The notes beneath the pieces are model-generated. The model was not told the DNA's origin. It did not search any database and worked only from the letters and a program-made list of their open reading frames with translations. A DNA stretch of 64,000 nt from Cyclobacterium marinum DSM 745 (GTDB taxonomy: Bacteria > Bacteroidota > Bacteroidia > Cytophagales > Cyclobacteriaceae): NCBI RefSeq assembly GCF_000222485.1, contig NC_015914.1, forward strand, positions 4,260,001 to 4,324,000. Direction: 5' to 3'. Below are positions 14,558-24,353 of this stretch, one piece after another (within the stretch, counting starts at the first letter, position 1; every line of letters begins with the position of its first letter). The position numbers and the translations under genes are program-made.

Positions 14558-17293
14558 ATGAAACGAATTGTACGACTAATAGGAATTTTTTTGATAGGGC
14601 TGACTTTTTCCTGTTCCGAGAAATCAGCATATAAAGTCACTGGCCTAAAAGTCAACCACCTTACCACTCCCTTAGGCTTGGAGGATAATCCGGTTTTTAG
14701 TTGGCACATGGAAGATAGTTTAGCCGATTTCTTCCAAAAAACCTACCGCATATTGCTGGCCTCAAAATCGGGAGATTTAGAAGTGGGGAAAGCAGACCTT
14801 TGGGATTCCGGATTGATTTTCTCTAATCATTCTTTAGGGATTTCCTATACCGGAAAAACCCTTACTTCCGGAAAAAGAGCCTATTGGAAAGTAATTATTG
14901 AGGATGATAAGGGAATATTTTATGAAAGCGAAGCCACTTGGTTTGAGATGGGGCTTGTAAAGCCTGAGGATTGGAAGGCTTCATGGATAGCTGCTACAAA
15001 TATAGTGGACAGTGATCCCGAATTGACAGCAGCCCCTTATTTCCGAAAAGAGTTTTCCTTTGATAAGTCCATACAATCTGCAAGGCTTTATATTTCAGGG
15101 CTAGGCTATTATGAAGCCTTTATCAATGGAACTAAGGTGGGAGATCATGTGCTGGATCCTGTAATGACCCGTTATGATAAAAGTGTAAAATATGTGGTCC
15201 ATGATGTGACTGCGCTGCTTAATCAGGGGGGGGATGCTATAGGTGTGGTATTAGGAAATGGATGGTACAACCAGCATACCAGAGAAGCATGGGATTTTGA
15301 TCAGGCCCCATGGCGCGGTGTACCGGTCTTAAGCGCACAATTGAAAATCATTGATGCTGAAGGAACCGAGCATTGGATTTACACAGATGGCAGCTGGAAA
15401 TTCACCTTGGATGGTCCAATTTTATTTGATAGTGTACACAATGGGGAGACTTATGATGCCGGAAAGGAAATGAATTCCTGGAATATGCCTGATTTTGAAG
15501 CGAATGACTGGAAAATGGCCCATTTGGTAAGGGGGCCAAAAGGGAAAATGGTCGCACAGGTAATGCCTCCGATAAAGGTTATTCAATCTCTTGAACCCAA
15601 GGCTCAATGGGCAATTGACGACAGTACCCTGATGTTTGATTTAGGACAAAATATCACTGGGTGGGCCAATATCAAAGTAAAGGGACCGGCCCATTCAAAG
15701 GTGAAAATCAGATATGGTGAAAGGATTTATTCTGACAGTACTTTGGATATCGAGGAGCTTAGCCGATTTATATGGTCAGGAGATACCCAAACAGACAGGT
15801 ATTACCTGAAAGGTGGGGAAGAGGAAACATGGCACCCTGTTTTCACCTACCAAGGTTTCCAATACATGGAAGTTACTCTAAGTGAACCTGATATAGATAT
15901 ATTGGAAATTAAGGCAGATGTAGTGCATACAGACTTGTCAGAAAAAGGATATTTCAGAAGTTCAAATGCCATGTTTAATCAATTGCAGGAAAACATGTGT
16001 TGGTCTTTTTTGGGAAATTATCACGGGTATCCCACCGACTGTCCCCATCGAGAAAAAATGGGATGGACAGGTGACGCGCTATTGGTAGCAGAGATGGGGA
16101 ATTACAATTTTGATATGGTGCCGGCTTACGGTAAATGGTTGGATGACTTTGTGGACGAGCAGCAAAAAAATGGAGATCTTCCCGGCATAATTCCAACCAG
16201 CGGCTGGGGCTATACTTTCAATCAAGGACTTGATCGGGAAAGAGGCTATGGTCCCCATTGGGAGGGAGCTTTTCTGGAAGTAGCCTGGCAGATGTACCGA
16301 TTTTCAGGAGACAGCTTATTGTTGGCCAAGTATTATCCCCATATGAAAAAATATATAGATTATCTGGCAGACCATGCGGATGGTTACCTGTTAAATTTTG
16401 GAATTGATGATCACAAGCAACTAAAGAAATTAACGGAAGGCCCATTTTTATCTACTGCCTTTTTTCATTATTTCAGCAATTTACTGGCTAAGATGGCAGG
16501 TTTTTTGGGTGAAGAGGAAGACAGGGAAACTTATGGGGCATTGGCAGCAAATATTGCAAATGCCTTCAATAAGGCTTATTTAAACCCTCAAACCGGTCTA
16601 TATGACCATGGAGGGCAAGCTTCTCAAGCTGTACCGCTATTCACTGGAATGGTTCCTGAGGAGAAAGAAGCGTTAGTGTTGTCAGGCTTGTTAAGGGCCA
16701 TAGCTGCCAAAGACGGGCATATTGATGCGGGGGTGGTGGGGACCAAAGCCATTCTTCATGTGTTGATGGATTACCATCAGGAGGAGGTATTGTATGAAAT
16801 GGCCAATAAAAGAACCTTTCCGAGCTGGGGATATTGGATAGATGAGCTGAATGCCAACACCATGTTCCAAAATTGGGATGGGAGTCAATCTCGAAACCAT
16901 ATCATGTTCGGTACTATAGGGGATTATTTCTTTAAAAGCCTAGGAGGTATCCGTCCAACTGATGAAAGTTCAGGATTCAAAAAGTTTATGCTCACCCCTT
17001 CTTTTCCTTCAGCACTGGAATGGGTAGAATCAGGACATTCCTCTCCCTATGGAATGATCAAAAGTCACTGGAAGCGAATACCGGAAGGAGTAGAATGGAC
17101 CATTACCGTCCCTTCCAATACAGAGGCAGAAATAAGGTTGCCGGTAAAAGGAAAGAAGATGCCCTATTTTTTAAACCAAAAAAGAAAAAGTTTCGAAAAA
17201 ACAATAGATAAAAAAGGTGCTTTGTACTATTCATCAAAATTGTCCTCCGGGGTTTATGAGGTAGTGGTAGTAGAAATTAAGTCTATTTTCTAG
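14558..17293 (+). CDS. Alpha-L-rhamnosidase, GH78 family, lipoprotein
   Basis: This 911-residue protein begins with a lipoprotein signal (lipobox TFSC), placing it in the periplasm or on the surface. The order fits GH78: an N-terminal fibronectin-like segment (PVFSWHMED, YRILLAS), a beta-sandwich (ARLYISGLGYYEAFINGTKVG; VVLGNGWYNQ), then the (alpha/alpha)6 catalytic barrel with DCPHREKMGWTGDA starting at Asp494. The Asp and Glu of this motif are key carboxylates in the family. The C-terminal part has the usual small beta domain (KSHWKRIPEGVEWTITVP). It should release terminal alpha-linked L-rhamnose. It precedes the regulator and SusCD genes. Confidence 0.93.
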   Translation: MKRIVRLIGIFLIGLTFSCSEKSAYKVTGLKVNHLTTPLGLEDNPVFSWHMEDSLADFFQKTYRILLASKSGDLEVGKADLWDSGLIFSNHSLGISYTGKTLTSGKRAYWKVIIEDDKGIFYESEATWFEMGLVKPEDWKASWIAATNIVDSDPELTAAPYFRKEFSFDKSIQSARLYISGLGYYEAFINGTKVGDHVLDPVMTRYDKSVKYVVHDVTALLNQGGDAIGVVLGNGWYNQHTREAWDFDQAPWRGVPVLSAQLKIIDAEGTEHWIYTDGSWKFTLDGPILFDSVHNGETYDAGKEMNSWNMPDFEANDWKMAHLVRGPKGKMVAQVMPPIKVIQSLEPKAQWAIDDSTLMFDLGQNITGWANIKVKGPAHSKVKIRYGERIYSDSTLDIEELSRFIWSGDTQTDRYYLKGGEEETWHPVFTYQGFQYMEVTLSEPDIDILEIKADVVHTDLSEKGYFRSSNAMFNQLQENMCWSFLGNYHGYPTDCPHREKMGWTGDALLVAEMGNYNFDMVPAYGKWLDDFVDEQQKNGDLPGIIPTSGWGYTFNQGLDRERGYGPHWEGAFLEVAWQMYRFSGDSLLLAKYYPHMKKYIDYLADHADGYLLNFGIDDHKQLKKLTEGPFLSTAFFHYFSNLLAKMAGFLGEEEDRETYGALAANIANAFNKAYLNPQTGLYDHGGQASQAVPLFTGMVPEEKEALVLSGLLRAIAAKDGHIDAGVVGTKAILHVLMDYHQEEVLYEMANKRTFPSWGYWIDELNANTMFQNWDGSQSRNHIMFGTIGDYFFKSLGGIRPTDESSGFKKFMLTPSFPSALEWVESGHSSPYGMIKSHWKRIPEGVEWTITVPSNTEAEIRLPVKGKKMPYFLNQKRKSFEKTIDKKGALYYSSKLSSGVYEVVVVEIKSIF

Positions 17294-17440
17294 TTTTTCA
17301 GACGCAACAACATTACTAAAATTTACGGTATAATGCTCAAATATGTAATTGTTCTATTTTTTAGGCAATAATTTTAATTTTAAATAGTGAGTGTTCAAAA
17401 TATCCTTATATTTAAAAATTAAGCAACAATAAACCCTAAA

Positions 17441-18049
17441 ATGCCTCAATTTAAACTTGATTCTTTTTCAAGTGAAAAGTTCAATATTAATAATTTGGAG
17501 TCCCCCGAATTATTAAAAGATAGTGTGTTGTGGGATGAATTCAGAAAAGGTGCAGATGCGGCCTTAATTCAGATTTATGAGCAATTTTTTGATAGCCTAT
17601 TTGCATATGGTATGCGTTTATCAAAGGATGAATACCAGACCATGGACGGGATCCAGGAAGTCTTTTTTGACCTAAAGCACCTACGTCACAAAATAGGCCC
17701 TACTGAAAATATTAAGTTCTATTTACTCAAATGCCTTAAACGAAAGCTTCAGCGTCAGTTTTCTAAATGGGAACAAAGACGAGAAAATCTTGACTTCGGA
17801 AAGGATTTTGATTTTACGATATCCTATGAACAGCAGTTGATTGATCAACAAATGGATATGGAGAAGATTGAGGAGTTAAATAGCGCTATTGCCAAGCTTA
17901 GTCCTAGAAAAAAAGAAATCATTTATTATTTTTTTTACGAAGGTTTCAATTATTCTCAGGTTCAAGAAATTATGGGATTGGACAGTGTTAAAACAACTCG
18001 AAATCTAATGTACAAGGCATTGGGTTTTTTGCGTGAAACCCTTAGATAG
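17441..18049 (+). CDS. ECF-type RNA polymerase sigma factor
   Basis: This 202-residue protein has a sigma-70 region 2-like part (about residues 30-95: ALIQIYEQFFDSLFAYGMRL, GIQEVFFDLKHL) and region 4 (about 145-200: LSPRKKEIIYYFFYEGFNYSQ, then a helix-turn-helix and a final helix LMYKALGFLRETLR). It is followed by a FecR-like anti-sigma gene and an STN-domain SusC, the usual Bacteroidota trans-envelope switch in which substrate uptake through SusC releases the sigma factor. It likely drives the SusCD operon. Confidence 0.92.
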   Translation: MPQFKLDSFSSEKFNINNLESPELLKDSVLWDEFRKGADAALIQIYEQFFDSLFAYGMRLSKDEYQTMDGIQEVFFDLKHLRHKIGPTENIKFYLLKCLKRKLQRQFSKWEQRRENLDFGKDFDFTISYEQQLIDQQMDMEKIEELNSAIAKLSPRKKEIIYYFFYEGFNYSQVQEIMGLDSVKTTRNLMYKALGFLRETLR

Positions 18050-18175
18050 GGTACCACAAAAGGTGTAATTTTTAGCTTTCAACGCTTCATTTTAAAATAA
18101 TTCGAAAATAATCAGATTTTATAGGTGTTCTTTTGTAGGAGCTTTGTATTTACATATAAAGTCAAGAAAATTTAA

Positions 18176-19180
18176 ATGAATACCAAAGAGGATTTTTTAA
18201 TGGACCCTGAGTTTATTGCCTGGACATTACATCCCAATGATCAGTTGAATGACTATTGGGTGAAATGGATGGATGCCAATCCCGAACAGGTAAGGGAATT
18301 AAAACTTGCCCGTGAAGTTTTATTGCGCTCTAGGTATAAGGAATATAAGGCTCCTGAAGGCATGAAAGAGGATATTAGGCAAAAGCTTTTGACCGAAAAA
18401 TCCACAGAATACATAAATGAAAAGAAAAGCTACCGTTGGCTATTTAATTTGGCAGCGATGCTGCTCATAGGTTTTACTTTGGTGTGGTTATCCGGAATTT
18501 TCACAAAAGATTTATTAGCGCCGGTTGAAGAAGCTTTGGTTATGCTTCACAAAAATACAGGCCCAGGTGAAAAATTGCAATTGACCCTTCCTGATGGCAC
18601 ACGGGTTTGGTTGAATAGCAATAGTGAAATATCCTTTCCGGAAAAATTCGGAAGTGTGGAGCGCAAAGTAAGATTAGCAGGAGAAGCATTTATAGAAGTG
18701 GAGAAGGATAGTCTTAGACCGTTTAAGGTGGAGGCTCAGGGATTGGTGACCACTGCTTTAGGTACTTCATTTAATATTAAGGAAAAAGGGGAGGCAGAAA
18801 TTAGTATTTCATTGGTAACCGGTAAAGTTAAGGTTGAGAATGTTGCCAAAAGAGAAGATTTCTTTCTTAGTCCGGGAGAACAATTGCATAGAGACCCTGT
18901 TACAGGTAAAAAAAGCATTCGGAAGTTCGATAGGCATACTATTTCATCATGGAAGGAAGGGACTATTTTATTTCAGAAATCAAATCTTGAAGAGGTGGTT
19001 ACAATACTAGAAAATTGGTATGGGGTAAAGATTGAGGTTGAAAATTCTACAATTGCTAATTGGGAATTTTCCGGTGAATACCATAGACAAAGCCTAGAGA
19101 ATGTGTTGAAGAGTATGGGGTATGTACAAAACTTTGAATTTGAGTTAAATGGAAAAAATGTTACGATTAAGATTAAATAG
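18176..19180 (+). CDS. FecR-type anti-sigma factor
   Basis: This 334-residue protein has a cytoplasmic N-terminal part, one transmembrane helix (about residues 85-105, LFNLAAMLLIGFTLVWLSGI), then the periplasmic FecR domain (GPGEKLQLTLPDGTRVWLNS, VRLAGEAFIEVEKD, ALGTSFNIKEKGE, LVTGKVKVEN) and a C-terminal STN-like domain (LEEVVTILENWYGVKIEV). It would hold the sigma factor encoded just upstream (126-bp gap) and sense the SusC receptor in the outer membrane. Confidence 0.94.
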   Translation: MNTKEDFLMDPEFIAWTLHPNDQLNDYWVKWMDANPEQVRELKLAREVLLRSRYKEYKAPEGMKEDIRQKLLTEKSTEYINEKKSYRWLFNLAAMLLIGFTLVWLSGIFTKDLLAPVEEALVMLHKNTGPGEKLQLTLPDGTRVWLNSNSEISFPEKFGSVERKVRLAGEAFIEVEKDSLRPFKVEAQGLVTTALGTSFNIKEKGEAEISISLVTGKVKVENVAKREDFFLSPGEQLHRDPVTGKKSIRKFDRHTISSWKEGTILFQKSNLEEVVTILENWYGVKIEVENSTIANWEFSGEYHRQSLENVLKSMGYVQNFEFELNGKNVTIKIK

Positions 19181-19206
19181 AATGATAAAAATACCACCTT
19201 AATAAA

Positions 19207-19230
19207 ACCGGTTGGATTGATCCAACCGGT
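19207..19230 (+). terminator. Strong hairpin between fecR-like and susC-like genes
   Basis: ACCGGTTGGAT and ATCCAACCGGT form a perfect 11-bp stem with almost no loop. No run of T follows, so it is more likely a transcript-processing or mRNA-stability element, or a protein site, than a simple terminator. It separates the regulator genes from the SusC leader. Confidence 0.5.
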
Positions 19231-19317
19231 AATAAGCGGTCTAAAGATGGAGAACATTGGGGAATGGGACCATCTGAAGACCCTGTGAATTGAATAAATC
19301 AATAAACCCTTAAAAAT

Positions 19318-22300
19318 ATGAAAAAAAAATTACTTAAGACAATTATGATATTGTCCAAAGGTTTCTTGTACGGCTTAGTTTTCCAAATGTTGGTAGTTAA
19401 TTTTACCAGTGTTATACAAGCAAAAGGTCAGTATAAAAGCATAGAAGAGGTAGAAGTCACCCTCTCAGGTAATAAATTAGGTGTTTTTACTTTTTTTGAA
19501 GAGGTCAAGCGTCAAACCTCTTTTAGGTTCTCCTATGATAAAAAAAGTCTTAATAGGTCGAAAGCCATATCATTTAGTTCCACCAATGGCACTGTAGAAG
19601 ATTTTTTAATAGAAGTTAGTCATCAGTCCAATCTATTTTTCCGACAGTTTAACAATACCATTGATGTAAAAATGGTAAATAGAGAAATTGTTATTAAAGA
19701 TCAGTTTTTAGATCCGATCACAATTTCCGGTACGGTAAAGGATGCTACAGGAGAGCCATTACCTGGTGCTACTATTTCTGTTATGGGAGGAAACAAAGGA
19801 ACAGTTACCGGAATAGATGGGACTTATTCAATAGAGGTTGAAACAGGAGTAACGCTTGTATTTTCTTATATAGGTTTCCAAAATCAAAGCTTTGATATTG
19901 GAAACCAAACTACTATAGATGTGACCTTATTGGAAGATGAATCTTCTTTAGAGGAGGTTGTCGTTGTAGGGTATGGCACGGTTAATAAAAGGGATTTAAC
20001 CTCAGCTATTTCACAGGTAAGTGGCAAGGAAATTGAAAGCCGTTTCACTTCAAGAATTGATGAGGCCCTTCAGGGCAAACTTGCTGGGGTATCTGTCCAG
20101 CAAACCAGCGGCTTACCCGGAGCAGCGCCTGTAATCAGGATTCGTGGCACCAGTTCAATTACCGAGGGCAATCAACCGCTTTGGGTGGTGGATGGCATGC
20201 CCATCGAAGATGCCAACATAATTGCTAATATTAACATGAGTGATGCCGAGAGTGTTGAGGTACTCAAAGATGCCGCAGCAGCTGCCATTTATGGTTCTCG
20301 GGCATCTAATGGTGTGGTTATAATCACTACCAAAAAAGGCAAGTCTGGCAAACCAAATATTTCCTATAACATGAGATATGGTATACAGGAACCTGAAAAA
20401 TTAGTTGATTTTGTTTCAGGGCCTGAACATGCTGAGATTCTGGCAGAATGGAGGTCATGGCGTTGGGAATCAACCGGTGGTGATCCAAATCTGCCGAATG
20501 CAAGCAGACCGGCCAATATGAGGATTGACCCCAACTGGCTGACTGGGGATGTTCCTGATCATAATATCCAGGATCTTCTATTCCAGACTGCCACTATTCA
20601 AAACCACAATGTTTCTCTTTCAGGCGGTTCTGACAATACGACTTATTTCATGTCATTAGATTACATGGATCAGGAAGGCATTGCTGTCGGGACCTCTTTT
20701 GAAAGGTTCTCGTTAAGGACCAACATTGAATCAAGAGTGACAGATCTTATCACTATTGGGTTAAATATGGCAGGAAGCACTTCTACTCAGATTGATGCCA
20801 ATTCTGAAGGTAAAGATAGAAATATAAATGTTTCATTGAGGAATGGTGCTCTTGTAGACGCCTCAGATTATTATTTTTTGGATAATGGTTTTTTATTCAG
20901 AAATGATTATTCCTTCGAGTATGGGCTAGGTAATTCTTCAAAAAGTGTCTATGAGCTTAACAATCTACAACAGAAATTTACCAGGCCACAGGCACTCATT
21001 AATACGCACATCGATTTTAACCTAATTGATGGCTTGGTCTTCAAGGTGGCCGGATACTATAGATATAATTCTCTTAAGTTTTCAGACAGAAGAGATGCGA
21101 TACTTGGGGGAGGGAATCCAGTTGCTTCAATTTCGAACGAATATCAGAGTAATTGGACGCTGGAATCAACACTCAATTATAACAAAAAAATCGGTAAACA
21201 CGCTTTTACAGGGTTATTGGGATATAGTAGTCAGAAAGACTACTCCGAATTTTCATCCTTATCAGGCAGGGGCTTTCCCAATGACCTTTCTCTTACTTTG
21301 AATAATGCATCCGAGATATCGAATTGGAACGAAAATATCAATGAATGGTCCCTTATTTCCATGTTTGCAAGGGCTACTTATGGTTATGACTCTCGTTATT
21401 TAGTCACGGCGAGCACTCGGAGAGATGGTAGTTCGAGGTTTGGTACTAATAATAAATGGGGCTTATTCCCATCTGTTTCCGCAGCCTGGAATATTTCTAA
21501 TGAAACCTTTTTGAGAGATAATTCAATCATTAGTAACCTAAAGTTACGAGCAAGCTATGGTAAGACAGGTAATAACCGAATTGGAAACTACCGGCACTAC
21601 GCTACACTGGCAAATGCCAATGCCGTACTGGGGTCAGGTGAAGTACTTGTTAGCGGTTTGACACCAGGTGGTTTTGAAAATAGAGATTTAACCTGGGAAA
21701 GAACAGCAACCACTAATATCGGGATTGACCTTGGATTCTTCAGCGATAGAATTAATTTGTCTATTGATGCCTATGAAGCGTTAACTGATGATCTCCTTTT
21801 ATCAACCCCGCTACCGCTAACAACAGGATTTTCATCCACTATATTAAATGTTGGTGATGTAAGTAATAAAGGTATAGAGATAGAATTGAATACAAGAAAT
21901 ATTACTACCTCTGATTTTCAGTGGAGTACTACTTTTAATTATTCTTTTAATAAGAATGAAGTCTTGAAAATGGGTCAAAATGATGCTCCGATCATAGATG
22001 GTGAGTGGTACTCTCGTGTCAGTTACACCGGAGTAGGGGAGGCAATTGGAAGTTTCTACATGTGGGAAGCAGATGGTATTTTTCAAAATGAGGCAGAGGT
22101 AGAAGCCGGACCTATTTTTAAGGATGAAGGGGTGGGAGACGTACGCTTCAAGGATCAGGATGGTGATGGGGATGTCGATGAGGATGACAGAAAGATCGTA
22201 GGTCAGCCAATGCCCAAGTGGCAATTTGGTTTGACAAATAATCTGAGTTACAAAGATTTCGACTTTAGTATTTTTATCAATGGCTCGGGGGGACATCAAA

Positions 22301-22761
22301 TTTATAATGCTCAAGCCAGATATTATGACAGGGCAAGTGCTGCTGATGGAAATTTGATGAGCCGATGGGCAGATAGATGGCGTTCCGAAGCTAATCCTGG
22401 TGATGGTATCACGCCAAAAATCTCTTCTACAACCGGTACCAATGGGACGGATGAAGAACAAGATGCATGGCTTTATGATGCAGACTGGTGGAGAATTAAA
22501 AACATCACACTTGGCTACAATTTACCAGAAACCTTATTATCAAAAATAAAGGTTTCCCGATTGAGAGTTTACGTCTCAGCTGATAATCTTTTCCTAAATA
22601 CAGATTATGTGGGTTACAATACAGAAGGAGTGTTTGCTCCCGGCGCGGCAAACAGAGGTGCCAACCAAACAGAGGCCAGCGCAAGCGGAAGTTGGGGTTA
22701 TGATTTCGGAACTTTGCCACTACCAAGAACTTTTGCGGTTGGTTTAAATCTCACATTTTAA
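19318..22761 (+). CDS. SusC-family TonB-dependent receptor with STN domain
   Basis: This 1147-residue protein has an N-terminal signal (about residues 1-36), an STN signalling domain (about 45-125, VTLSGNKLGVFTFFEEVKRQ), a carboxypeptidase-D regulatory-like domain (about 137-215, ISGTVKDATGEPLPGATISV), a plug domain (EEVVVVGYGTVNKRDLTSAI, GKLAGVSVQQTSG, VEVLKDAAAAAIYGSRASNG) and a long outer-membrane barrel. The STN domain explains the neighbouring sigma/anti-sigma pair. It imports oligosaccharide with its SusD partner 12 bp downstream. The substrate is probably a rhamnose-containing glycan judging from the GH78 gene; that is inference. Confidence 0.95.
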   Translation: MKKKLLKTIMILSKGFLYGLVFQMLVVNFTSVIQAKGQYKSIEEVEVTLSGNKLGVFTFFEEVKRQTSFRFSYDKKSLNRSKAISFSSTNGTVEDFLIEVSHQSNLFFRQFNNTIDVKMVNREIVIKDQFLDPITISGTVKDATGEPLPGATISVMGGNKGTVTGIDGTYSIEVETGVTLVFSYIGFQNQSFDIGNQTTIDVTLLEDESSLEEVVVVGYGTVNKRDLTSAISQVSGKEIESRFTSRIDEALQGKLAGVSVQQTSGLPGAAPVIRIRGTSSITEGNQPLWVVDGMPIEDANIIANINMSDAESVEVLKDAAAAAIYGSRASNGVVIITTKKGKSGKPNISYNMRYGIQEPEKLVDFVSGPEHAEILAEWRSWRWESTGGDPNLPNASRPANMRIDPNWLTGDVPDHNIQDLLFQTATIQNHNVSLSGGSDNTTYFMSLDYMDQEGIAVGTSFERFSLRTNIESRVTDLITIGLNMAGSTSTQIDANSEGKDRNINVSLRNGALVDASDYYFLDNGFLFRNDYSFEYGLGNSSKSVYELNNLQQKFTRPQALINTHIDFNLIDGLVFKVAGYYRYNSLKFSDRRDAILGGGNPVASISNEYQSNWTLESTLNYNKKIGKHAFTGLLGYSSQKDYSEFSSLSGRGFPNDLSLTLNNASEISNWNENINEWSLISMFARATYGYDSRYLVTASTRRDGSSRFGTNNKWGLFPSVSAAWNISNETFLRDNSIISNLKLRASYGKTGNNRIGNYRHYATLANANAVLGSGEVLVSGLTPGGFENRDLTWERTATTNIGIDLGFFSDRINLSIDAYEALTDDLLLSTPLPLTTGFSSTILNVGDVSNKGIEIELNTRNITTSDFQWSTTFNYSFNKNEVLKMGQNDAPIIDGEWYSRVSYTGVGEAIGSFYMWEADGIFQNEAEVEAGPIFKDEGVGDVRFKDQDGDGDVDEDDRKIVGQPMPKWQFGLTNNLSYKDFDFSIFINGSGGHQIYNAQARYYDRASAADGNLMSRWADRWRSEANPGDGITPKISSTTGTNGTDEEQDAWLYDADWWRIKNITLGYNLPETLLSKIKVSRLRVYVSADNLFLNTDYVGYNTEGVFAPGAANRGANQTEASASGSWGYDFGTLPLPRTFAVGLNLTF

Positions 22762-22773
22762 ATTCTACTTACC

Positions 22774-24156
22774 ATGATGAAATTAAATAAGATATATAGG
22801 ACAGTTCTATTACTTTTTGCAATCTGTTTGGGGGCATGCAGTGAGGAATTTCTAGACCTGCCACCACAGAGCAACGGTACAGTGGGTCAGTTCTATTCCA
22901 ATCAGGCTGACTTTGAAACAGCGGTAGTAGGTTTATATTCCGGATTTAAAGGAGCAATAATTGAATTACAGATGCTTGAAGAATACCGTGGAGATAATTT
23001 GACGAATATTCAATATTGGTATCTCGAACTTGCGGAAAATCAGTTCGGTCCGAATACAACTAGTATGTTTTGGGATCTGTATACGGAATTAGTCTATCCT
23101 GCTAACATTATCCTAGACAGAATTGATGAAGTAACTATGGATGATGCAGCCAGAGACAGAATAAAAGGTCAGACCTACTTCTTTAGGGGGTTTGCTTATT
23201 ACACTTTGAATTTATGGTTTGGAGGTGTACCAAGTGTTACAGCACCACTAGGTGTGGATGAATCCTATAGTCTCGGACGATCTACTGAAGCTGAAATTTG
23301 GGCTTTAGTGGAATCTGACTTCTCTCAGGCTGTCTCATTACTCGACCCTTCAGTTGAAATAGGAAGAGTGGATAAGTTTGATGCAGAAACTTATCTAGCA
23401 AAAGCCCTTATGCAACAACAAAAATGGGGTCTGGCAGAAACTGCTTTAGCAGATGTTTTTAATAATAGCGGGGCTGCCCTTGAGACCAATTGGAATAACT
23501 TGTGGACAATGGATGCTGAGAAAAATTCTCAGGAATACATGCTTTCAGTAATATTAAGCCCAGTTGCTCCAGCCAACAACTGGGCGCAGCAGTTTTTATT
23601 TATGGAAAACACACCGGGTTTACAGGGTAACTTCTTATACAAGCCAGGATATTACGAATCATTTGAAGCTGGTGATATCAGAAGGGATGAGACACTGGGT
23701 TTTACCCCTAATCAATTGAAAGAGGAGAATAGAAAATATGACTTTGGATATGACTTAAATGAATTTAGGTTTATTGGAGATCTGATTGTGCTTAGATTCG
23801 CAGATGTGCAACTGCTGTATGCTGAAGCTATCTCCATGAACGCAAATTCAACCCAACAAAAGTCGTTGGATCTGATGAACGAGACAAGAAACAGAGCAGG
23901 TTTAGCCCCTTTGACTCTTGCTGATGTCCCTACACTCGAAGATTTTATTACTGCTATTTTAGCAGAAAGAAGGGCTGAACTGGCATTTGAAGGACATAGG
24001 TATTCTGACCTGAAAAGGCAGAATAGACTTGTAAAATATGTAAATGCCATGGGTGGAGTCTATAATTTTGATGAAACTTACAACTATGTTCCAATCCCAT
24101 TGCAGGAGATTGAAAAGGTAGGGTCTGATATCCTGAAACAAAATGAAGGCTACTAA
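22774..24156 (+). CDS. SusD/RagB-family glycan-binding lipoprotein
   Basis: This 460-residue protein has a lipoprotein signal (lipobox LGAC, Cys22) and mature start SEEFLDLPPQ. It has the TPR-like helices of SusD (GQTYFFRGFAYYTLNLWFGG, AETYLAKALMQQQKWGLA) and the typical C-terminal SusD block (FRFIGDLIVLRFADVQLLYA, AILAERRAELAFEGHRYSDL, YNYVPIPLQEIEKVG). It acts as the surface lid and glycan-binding partner of the SusC receptor and is surely co-transcribed with it. Confidence 0.94.
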   Translation: MMKLNKIYRTVLLLFAICLGACSEEFLDLPPQSNGTVGQFYSNQADFETAVVGLYSGFKGAIIELQMLEEYRGDNLTNIQYWYLELAENQFGPNTTSMFWDLYTELVYPANIILDRIDEVTMDDAARDRIKGQTYFFRGFAYYTLNLWFGGVPSVTAPLGVDESYSLGRSTEAEIWALVESDFSQAVSLLDPSVEIGRVDKFDAETYLAKALMQQQKWGLAETALADVFNNSGAALETNWNNLWTMDAEKNSQEYMLSVILSPVAPANNWAQQFLFMENTPGLQGNFLYKPGYYESFEAGDIRRDETLGFTPNQLKEENRKYDFGYDLNEFRFIGDLIVLRFADVQLLYAEAISMNANSTQQKSLDLMNETRNRAGLAPLTLADVPTLEDFITAILAERRAELAFEGHRYSDLKRQNRLVKYVNAMGGVYNFDETYNYVPIPLQEIEKVGSDILKQNEGY

Positions 24157-24353
24157 TACCAACCCTCTCAGCTTCTATGAAATAAATTATTAGTGATTTG
24201 ATATTGATCTTATAACCGAATGAGGTGGATTATATCCACTTTATTTGCTTTATATGTTCGGGGTTATAGTTATTCGGGGTTATGGTTATTTCTCACTAAT
24301 AGTTTATTAAATTAATTTAAAAAAAACAGCTTTATCATAATTAAAAAATCATT